Assembly: GCA_030618475.1 (NCBI GenBank)
Contig: JAUXDG010000073.1
Location: 1 to 11,373, forward strand
DNA: 11,373 nucleotides
Source of the DNA: Gammaproteobacteria bacterium
Lineage (GTDB): Bacteria > Pseudomonadota > Gammaproteobacteria > DSM-19610
Reading direction: 5' to 3'
Under the pieces are notes generated by a model that did not search any database, had not been told where the DNA came from, and saw only the letters and a program-made list of their open reading frames with translations. Shown piece by piece: positions 5,652-11,373 of this stretch; within the stretch, counting starts at the first letter, position 1; every line of letters starts with the position of its first letter. Made by a program: the position numbers and the translations under genes.

Positions 5652-7575
5652 GGTAGGTGTCGAGGAAACCGAGTATCGACCGGTAGGCGGCAAGCCTGTT
5701 TTCCTTCTTACGAAAGCTGTGACCCTCATTTTCGAACACCAGGTATTCGACGGGTGCCCCATTGGCCCTGGCAGCGGCGACAATGTCTTCCGATTCCGAC
5801 TTGCCCACCCGGGGATCATTTGCCCCCTGCAGTACCATGAGCGGCCGAACAATACCCTTTGCGTGGAACAGCGGCGAGATACTTTCCAGATACTCGCGAT
5901 CTTTCTGCGGATGACCAATTTCGGCATAGAGCGCTTCACGCTGTGACTCCCACCAGGGCGGCATATTCTCCAGAGTACGAATCCAGTTGGAAATTCCGAA
6001 AATATCGACGCCGACAGCGAACTCCTCAGGCCGAAAACTCATGGCTGCGAGTGTCAGATAGCCGCCGTAGCTGCCGCCTATGATGCCGATACGCTCCGGG
6101 TCTATGTAACCGGTATTGATCAGCATCGATTTGCCGGCCACACAATCGTCGAGATCGGCCTGACCATGTTTGCGGTCATCGGCCGTAAAGAAGCGCCTGC
6201 CGTAGCCGGAACTGCCACGATTGTTGATGGCGTAGACGGCATAACCATGATTAACGAGAGTTTGAAGCAAGGCGTTATATTTAATGCGGGACTGACCACC
6301 CGGACCACCGTGAACCCAGACCAGCGCAGGCACCTTGTTATCCGCTGAAGCAGCATGCGGTTTGTAGAGCAACCCCGGGATCTCCAGACCGTCATGAGAG
6401 GCAAAACGAACGACTTCTGCGTCCACCAGATCGAGGACACCGATCTCAGAGCTGAGGGATTGGGTCAGACGCCTCGGCGTCTCAGTGGAGAAGTCGTAAA
6501 TATAGAGGTCGGGCGGCATACGACTGGTGCTGGCGTTGAACGCTATCATGGATTCATCCCGCGAGAAACTGACCGAGGTGATATCCCCTTTGGGCAGAGG
6601 TGGAAGTTCCAGCCGCCCCATCGTCTTGCCATCGAGAAGTTCAAGCACCGTCAGGCCGTCTCTATTGACACCGGCAATGAGAAACTTGCCCCGGTGTGAC
6701 AGTTTGGCGAATGTCACATCCCAATCCGGCTGCAGGATGACCTCCCGCTGACCGGTGTGCAGATGCTCCCGGACAAGATAGGCAAACTCACTGCCCTGAT
6801 TGCTGGTGTAAAAAATACTCGCACTGTCCCGGCTGAACGCCTGGTGAGTGTATTCAACATCCCCGTCATGGGGTGTGAGATGACGCATCGTTGCAGAATG
6901 CCGATCAAACAGCAGGATATCGGTATCTTGCCGTGTATTTGTTCTTACAAAGGCGATGGTGCGTTTATCCGCTGACAGCTCATGGAACTCATAGCCTTTC
7001 TCGTCTTTGTAGATCAACTTTCTATTATAGCCTTTGGTATCGATTTCATAGATATCAAAGTAGCGGCTGTCACGCTCATTGGTACCCACGAACAGACTCC
7101 TGCCATCATGGGCCCATCCGAGAAACCTTGCCTGATGAGCTGTGCCAGGCGTCAGATCGATGTGGGAACCATCCAACTCACGAACATAGAGATGGTCCAG
7201 CTCATTACCACCCTGGTCTGCCAGGTAGAGAAAGCGCTCGTCGTGCGGAAAGTATTCTTGTACCTGAACAGAGTCGGCTTTCGATTCTGTGAGTTGCACA
7301 GACCCACTGCCGTCCGCAAAGATGGCATAAGCGTTATCGACCTCTGCTTTGTCACTGCTCAGCAGAATTTTTGACTTGTCCGGTGAAAACGAGCTGCCCT
7401 CAATCTGGGTGGTAGCGAGAAACTGCTCAATCGTGTATTGCCTGGTCGCAGCTGAAGGATTTGCCGCGGATGCGGGTCTGTCGACCCAGTGACACCCGGC
7501 CAGAACGAGAAGGCAGGCATGAAATACAAACCGATAGTAAATCTTATTGAATGCAAGTGTAGGCGGACACAACAT
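5629..7575 (-). CDS. Lipoprotein S9-family (prolyl oligopeptidase-like) serine peptidase
   Basis: The product (648 residues) starts with a lipoprotein signal peptide ending in LVLAGC, with the lipid-modified Cys28. His follows at +2 rather than Asp, so by E. coli rules it would be sorted to the outer membrane. Residues about 45-370 form a beta-propeller of PD40/WD40-like strands such as FSPDKSKILLSS and FSRDSASIFYTS. Residues about 395-640 form an alpha/beta-hydrolase domain with HGGPGG (422-427, oxyanion region), NNRGSSGYG, the nucleophile Ser502 in GGSYGG, Asp587 in GANDPR and His619 in NEGHSF. The triad is complete. The family includes dipeptidyl and acylaminoacyl peptidases that cut short peptides entering through the propeller; the exact substrate cannot be told. 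Its ATG directly follows the TAG stop of the upstream sensor gene (TAGATG), with only a weak purine-rich sequence ahead, so translation is probably coupled to it. Confidence 0.93.
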   Translation of the reverse strand: MLCPPTLAFNKIYYRFVFHACLLVLAGCHWVDRPASAANPSAATRQYTIEQFLATTQIEGSSFSPDKSKILLSSDKAEVDNAYAIFADGSGSVQLTESKADSVQVQEYFPHDERFLYLADQGGNELDHLYVRELDGSHIDLTPGTAHQARFLGWAHDGRSLFVGTNERDSRYFDIYEIDTKGYNRKLIYKDEKGYEFHELSADKRTIAFVRTNTRQDTDILLFDRHSATMRHLTPHDGDVEYTHQAFSRDSASIFYTSNQGSEFAYLVREHLHTGQREVILQPDWDVTFAKLSHRGKFLIAGVNRDGLTVLELLDGKTMGRLELPPLPKGDITSVSFSRDESMIAFNASTSRMPPDLYIYDFSTETPRRLTQSLSSEIGVLDLVDAEVVRFASHDGLEIPGLLYKPHAASADNKVPALVWVHGGPGGQSRIKYNALLQTLVNHGYAVYAINNRGSSGYGRRFFTADDRKHGQADLDDCVAGKSMLINTGYIDPERIGIIGGSYGGYLTLAAMSFRPEEFAVGVDIFGISNWIRTLENMPPWWESQREALYAEIGHPQKDREYLESISPLFHAKGIVRPLMVLQGANDPRVGKSESEDIVAAARANGAPVEYLVFENEGHSFRKKENRLAAYRSILGFLDTYLKSDSSL

Positions 7576-10500
7576 CTAGGCATTCTTCTGCTGTGTACGA
7601 TTCGAGATTACAATCGGGTTCTCAGACGATGTGGTGAGCTCCACCATCCCCTGTTTTACCAGCCCCTCCATATCGGTGTTGAGTCGCTCATAGAGATCAT
7701 CAGATGAAATCCTGCGGGTGCCATACAGGCCAACCCAGGCATTACGTCCGTTGTTTTTAGCCAGATAGGCGGCCTGGTCAGCGATGGTGGCAACCTGCTC
7801 CCAGGAAAGCAGCCGGGGCTTCTTTGGCGCGAATGGAAACATGGTCACGCCGATGGAAGCCGAGAGCCGTGTAACATGCCCACCGCCCACCTGGTACTTG
7901 TGAGCCGCCAGTTCGATTCGTATGCGTTCAGCGGATTTTTCCGCACCCAGGCGACTCGCATGACGTCCTACGATAACAAATTCATCCCCGCCCCAGCGAA
8001 CGATGGTGTCTGACTTGCGGCAGCAGCTCTGGAGGATATCCCGAACCTGTTTTAGCGCCAGATCCCCGGCATGATGCCCATAGGTGTCATTGATGGGTTT
8101 AAAACCATCGAGATCGATCATCATAAAGGACAGACCCGGGGCAATATCCACCACAGGCATGGATTCGTCTTCATTCTGCCCTGCTGCATACCTGTCCAGG
8201 GCAGCGATCTCAGACTCGATATACTGGTGCAGATAACGACGGTTATTCAAACCGGTGAGCGGGTCGGTGACACTCGCCTTCTCAAGCTGGGCGGTAAGAT
8301 GCTCGAGGTCCTGATTCCGCTCTGCAAGCTCCTGCGTCCGCAGTTGAACCTGTTGCTCCAACTCCTCGCGTTGCTGTGTCGCCTGTCTGAGTTTATTGGC
8401 CTGAGAACGCACCACGGCCGCCACCAGACCCAGCGCCAGTAAAAGGTAAGCGGCATAGGCCCAGCCGGATTTCCACGGCGGAGGCGTCACACGCAGATTG
8501 ATAGCGGCGGTGTGCTGGCCCCAAACACCCTCGTTGTTGGATCCTTTGACTTTGAAGGTGTAGTTACCGGCGGGAAGATTGGTGTAGGTCGCGCGTCTGA
8601 AACGGCCCGGGTCGTTCCACTCGGTCTCGAAACCCTCCAGCTTGTAGCGATACTGGTTTTTATCCGAAGACGCAAAGTCCAACGCCGTGAATTCGAAGTT
8701 GATCGAATAATCCCGGAATCCGAGTGTGATAGCCGCGGGCAGCAGGTCCGTGCTATGGCTGGTCGCCACTGGCTCCAAATGTAAAAAAGCGGTTACGGCA
8801 ACCGGCGGAGGGTGCGGATTCGAACGTACCCGGCTGGGGTGGAGTTTGACAAGTCCATCCGTACCGCCAAAAAACAGGGTCCCGTCTGTGCTGCGGAAAC
8901 GGGCGCCGAAGTTGAATTCATTACCCTGTAAACCGTTCATTTTGTCGAAATGACGCACGTTGCCATCACTGGGATCGAATCTCGACAGACCACGATTGCT
9001 GCTTAACCAGAGAACACCATCCTCGGCTTCGAGAATACCGTGCAGAGTATTGCTGGCCAGCCCCTGCCGTTTGCCGTATCGCTTGAATACAGACCGCCCG
9101 GCTTTACGATCGTCAGGCAGCCAACGGTTCAGACCGCCATCGCGGGTTGCGACCCAAAGCGATCCATCCCGGCCTTCCATGATCTCCCAGGCCGTGTCGC
9201 TGCCAAGACTGGAGTCATTGGCGGGATCATGCCGATAATGGGTAAACGACTGGGTCTTTTCGTTAAACCCGTTCAGCCCTCCATCCTCTGTGCCGATCCA
9301 CAAAATCCCCGAACGACCCCGGACAATGGACAACACCCGATCACTGCTGAGGCTTGAACTGTCATTCGGGTCATGACGAAAAACCCTGAAATTCCCACTT
9401 TGCGGATCATATCTGTTGAGCCCACCGCCGTAGGTACCCACCCATAGCGGCCCATCTTCATCTCCGTAGATAGATGTCACGCCGTCCGCACTCAGGGAGT
9501 GTTTGTCTTCGGGATCATGCAGGAAGTGCGTGACCCGACCCGTTGCCGTGTCCAGGCGATTCAATCCCGCGTTACGCGTTCCGGCCCAAACGTTACCGGC
9601 TTTGTCGGCAAAGACCGTCATCACCCGGTTATCGCTCAGTGTGTTTTGATCAGTCGGATCATGTTGGAAACTGACCACCTGGCCGGAGACAGGGTCCAGC
9701 CGATTGAGCCCACCCCCATAGGTACTGACCCAGACCAGGCCATCCGGCGACCCGCTGATCCCGGTGATCAGATTATTGCTCAGCCCTGGTTTGCCGCCTG
9801 GTTGATTTTGATAGTAGATGAACGCATCACTGATATAGTTCCAGCGGCTAAGGCCCTCGTATGTCCCGACCCAGAGCAAGCTTCCCCGGTCCTGAAAAAC
9901 ACTGATGACACGATCACTGGCGATGCTGGAGGGGTTCGCCGGATCATGGGAATGCGATACAAAACCCTGTCTATCGGGACGCCACTCGTCGAGCCCGCCA
10001 TCGGTAGCGACCCAGACTGTGCCATCGAGATCCTGGTAAATACTATGCACCTCATTGTGACTCAGACTATAGGGATCCGTCGGGTCGTGTTGAAAATGCT
10101 TGAAGCTACCATCAAGCGAATTAAGCAGATCAACCCCACTGGAGTAAGTGCCAACCCAGAGCTGGCCTTGCCGATCCTCATAAAGTGCGCGTACCCGGTC
10201 ATCGCTGAGGCTCTCTGGCCGGGATGCGTCATGACGGTAATGAAAAAACTTTTCGCTGCCGCGGTCAAACCGGGCCAGGCCGCCGCCATCGGTGCCGATC
10301 CACATCACCCCGGCACGGTCTTCGAGAATCACCAACACCTTGTCGTTCGCCAGACTGCCAGACGACTTCGGATCATGACGATAGTGGACAAAGCTGCCGT
10401 CCTCAGGATTGAAGCGGTTCAGGCCGTTGCCGTCTGTGCCGATCCAGAAAACTCCCTGTCGGTCCTGATAGATGACGCGAACACGGTCGCCACTGAGGCT

Positions 10501-10980
10501 GGTGGGATCGTCCGGATTGTGTCGGAAATGGATGAAATTATTCGAATCAGGCTGGTAGCGGCTCAATCCGCCGCCATCCGTCCCGACCCACAAGCGACCG
10601 TAATTGTCCGCGTAGACCGTCCATACCCAGTCATGCGAGAGTGAATGAGGATCCTCTGGATCTTTCTGATAGACCGCGAACTCGTATCCGTCGTACCGAT
10701 TCAAGCCCTCCTGAGTGCCGAACCAGATAAATCCCTGCTTATCCTGGGCGATCGCGTTGACAGTCGCCTGGGACAAGCCATCAGAGACCGACAAGGTCGA
10801 GAACTGGATGTTGCGCGCTGTAAACCCGGACTCGACATCAACACTCGTCAGGTTATCGTCAGCGACGACAATGCGTAACAGTGACAACAACACCAGCAGC
10901 AGCCCTGCCAGCAACATCGACCGGTAGCGCAAACCTGCTCGTGGTAATGACAGACAATGGATTTTTATGATTCTTTCCAT
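7576..10980 (-). CDS. Membrane sensor diguanylate cyclase with 14-repeat propeller, Y_Y_Y and GGDEF domains
   Basis: The product (1134 residues from this start) should sense an extracytoplasmic signal and make c-di-GMP from two GTP. A hydrophobic segment at about 22-40 is a signal anchor or signal peptide. Residues about 60-718 hold 14 repeats of the two-component-regulator propeller type (consensus G-x-L-W-V-G-T-x-G-G-G-L-N-R, each followed by HDP...SLS-x-D-x-V), enough for two seven-bladed propellers. A Y_Y_Y domain (about 752-823, with DYSINFEFTALD and NLPAGNYTFKVKGSNN) follows, then a transmembrane helix (about 838-858), a coiled coil, and a GGDEF domain (about 901-1083). The active motif RWGGDEF is intact (997-1001) and an inhibitory-site RKSD lies five residues before it, so product inhibition is expected. 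The frame stays open to an ATG at 11160. The ATG at 10980 is preferred because the extra 60 residues look non-coding and contain a terminator-like hairpin; its Shine-Dalgarno is weak, so the start is uncertain. There is no histidine kinase domain, unlike the classic hybrid systems with this sensor layout. Confidence 0.93.
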   Translation of the reverse strand: MERIIKIHCLSLPRAGLRYRSMLLAGLLLVLLSLLRIVVADDNLTSVDVESGFTARNIQFSTLSVSDGLSQATVNAIAQDKQGFIWFGTQEGLNRYDGYEFAVYQKDPEDPHSLSHDWVWTVYADNYGRLWVGTDGGGLSRYQPDSNNFIHFRHNPDDPTSLSGDRVRVIYQDRQGVFWIGTDGNGLNRFNPEDGSFVHYRHDPKSSGSLANDKVLVILEDRAGVMWIGTDGGGLARFDRGSEKFFHYRHDASRPESLSDDRVRALYEDRQGQLWVGTYSSGVDLLNSLDGSFKHFQHDPTDPYSLSHNEVHSIYQDLDGTVWVATDGGLDEWRPDRQGFVSHSHDPANPSSIASDRVISVFQDRGSLLWVGTYEGLSRWNYISDAFIYYQNQPGGKPGLSNNLITGISGSPDGLVWVSTYGGGLNRLDPVSGQVVSFQHDPTDQNTLSDNRVMTVFADKAGNVWAGTRNAGLNRLDTATGRVTHFLHDPEDKHSLSADGVTSIYGDEDGPLWVGTYGGGLNRYDPQSGNFRVFRHDPNDSSSLSSDRVLSIVRGRSGILWIGTEDGGLNGFNEKTQSFTHYRHDPANDSSLGSDTAWEIMEGRDGSLWVATRDGGLNRWLPDDRKAGRSVFKRYGKRQGLASNTLHGILEAEDGVLWLSSNRGLSRFDPSDGNVRHFDKMNGLQGNEFNFGARFRSTDGTLFFGGTDGLVKLHPSRVRSNPHPPPVAVTAFLHLEPVATSHSTDLLPAAITLGFRDYSINFEFTALDFASSDKNQYRYKLEGFETEWNDPGRFRRATYTNLPAGNYTFKVKGSNNEGVWGQHTAAINLRVTPPPWKSGWAYAAYLLLALGLVAAVVRSQANKLRQATQQREELEQQVQLRTQELAERNQDLEHLTAQLEKASVTDPLTGLNNRRYLHQYIESEIAALDRYAAGQNEDESMPVVDIAPGLSFMMIDLDGFKPINDTYGHHAGDLALKQVRDILQSCCRKSDTIVRWGGDEFVIVGRHASRLGAEKSAERIRIELAAHKYQVGGGHVTRLSASIGVTMFPFAPKKPRLLSWEQVATIADQAAYLAKNNGRNAWVGLYGTRRISSDDLYERLNTDMEGLVKQGMVELTTSSENPIVISNRTQQKNA

Positions 10981-11096
10981 ATCTTCAGAGTCATCGGGGA
11001 ATTGCGAGAACAACTCAACACTATGGCCTGTGTCGACCGGGGTCACAGATTCTTGATAACCATTCAAGCTATAGCGCTGCCTTTCCACACCGGCAG

Positions 11097-11117
11097 AAAG
11101 GCGGCTCTCGCCTTTTT
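11097..11117. terminator. Bidirectional terminator-like hairpin between the EAL and GGDEF genes
   Basis: AAAGGCG (11097-11103) and CGCCTTT (11109-11115) pair perfectly around GCTCT. Read on the plus strand the stem ends in five T; read on the minus strand, the direction of the flanking genes, it ends in only three T before a C. It could end or attenuate transcription from the EAL gene about 50 bases after its stop, or act as a processing site. Confidence 0.45.
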
Positions 11118-11163
11118 GCACGGGGAAACCAGCCTCCTGGTGCGATGGGTGGGAAAACATTTT

Positions 11164-11373
11164 TCAATCCATGTCCGGTTTTCTTGCCCAACCGGGTGCT
11201 TCGGGCATCTGCAGCAGGCGAAGAAAATCCTTGGCAGGCTGGGGTCTTGCATAGCCAAAACCCTGGCCTAAGTGACAGCCGGCCTCAGAGAGAAAGCGGT
11301 ACTGGGCCTCGGTCTCCACCCCTTCGGCGGTGACCTGCAGACCCAGCTCGCCGGCCATGGCGACAATCGCCGC
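11164..11373 (-). CDS. EAL-domain protein (c-di-GMP phosphodiesterase type), C-terminal fragment
   Basis: The last 69 codons of a gene that enters from the right edge are visible. The frame reads AAIVAMAGELGLQVTAEGVE followed by TEAQYRFLSEAGCHLGQGFGYARP, then about 25 further residues to the stop. The (I/V)xMAxxLGLxVxAEGVET block and the QGF/Y-xx-RP block are the conserved end of the EAL domain, which hydrolyses c-di-GMP to pGpG. The conserved Glu of AEGVET and Gln of QGF are present; the EAL motif and the other metal ligands are outside the window, so activity cannot be judged. The frame is already open at the right edge, so the ATG at 11358 is an internal Met. The protein may also carry GGDEF or sensor domains upstream. 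It precedes the sensor cyclase gene on the same strand, with 183 bases between them. Confidence 0.88.
   Translation of the reverse strand, partial: AAIVAMAGELGLQVTAEGVETEAQYRFLSEAGCHLGQGFGYARPQPAKDFLRLLQMPEAPGWARKPDMD

Noticed and set aside
9499..10644. A 381-codon plus-strand open frame opposite the propeller region
   Set aside because: It is exactly antisense to the repeated propeller codons of the sensor cyclase, has no recognisable domain, and is explained by the codon bias and periodic repeats of the real gene.
8850..10740. Periodic sequence that might suggest a CRISPR array or tandem DNA repeat
   Set aside because: The period of about 150-160 bases is coding: it encodes the propeller blades in one open frame, and there are no short identical repeats with unique spacers.

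Overview
The window looks like a stretch of a moderately GC-rich gammaproteobacterial chromosome. The evidence is an RluE-type pseudouridine synthase very close to the enterobacterial enzyme, a Gram-negative envelope gene set (an OmpA-like peptidoglycan-binding protein and a lipoprotein peptidase), an E. coli-type LonA, and c-di-GMP enzymes. A genus cannot be named from this sequence alone.

Layout. (i) 1-77, minus: the first 25 codons of an exported protein that runs off the left edge. (ii) 78-1017: about 940 bases with no large gene. They hold two adjacent small hairpins, a short ORF resembling the end of an RND/MMPL exporter module (probably a gene remnant), a possible 44-residue single-pass membrane protein, a short tandem repeat and a good sigma-70-type promoter. 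(iii) 1018-2304, plus: a secreted protein with a long coiled coil and a C-terminal OmpA domain. (iv) 2305-2676: AT-rich leader with a candidate promoter and two stem-loops ahead of lon. (v) 2677-5115 and 5112-5651, plus: lon and rluE, overlapping by 4 bases. (vi) 5629-7575, 7576-10980 and 11164-11373, all minus: a lipoprotein S9 peptidase, a large sensor diguanylate cyclase (14-repeat beta-propeller, Y_Y_Y domain, membrane segment, GGDEF), and the C-terminal end of an EAL-domain protein that runs off the right edge. rluE and the peptidase gene converge and overlap by 23 bases.

How the genes may work together. The most interesting part is the minus-strand cluster. A putative c-di-GMP-degrading EAL protein lies upstream of a putative c-di-GMP-making sensor. 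The sensor's stop codon directly abuts the start codon of the lipoprotein peptidase. Because the sensor's propeller should be periplasmic and the peptidase should be membrane-anchored outside the cytoplasm, a reasonable inference is that the peptidase affects the signal the propeller reads. The architectures are known ones, but this pairing deserves a comparative look. A hairpin between the EAL and GGDEF genes means they may not be fully co-transcribed. The plus-strand lon-rluE pair looks like a housekeeping operon with translational coupling.
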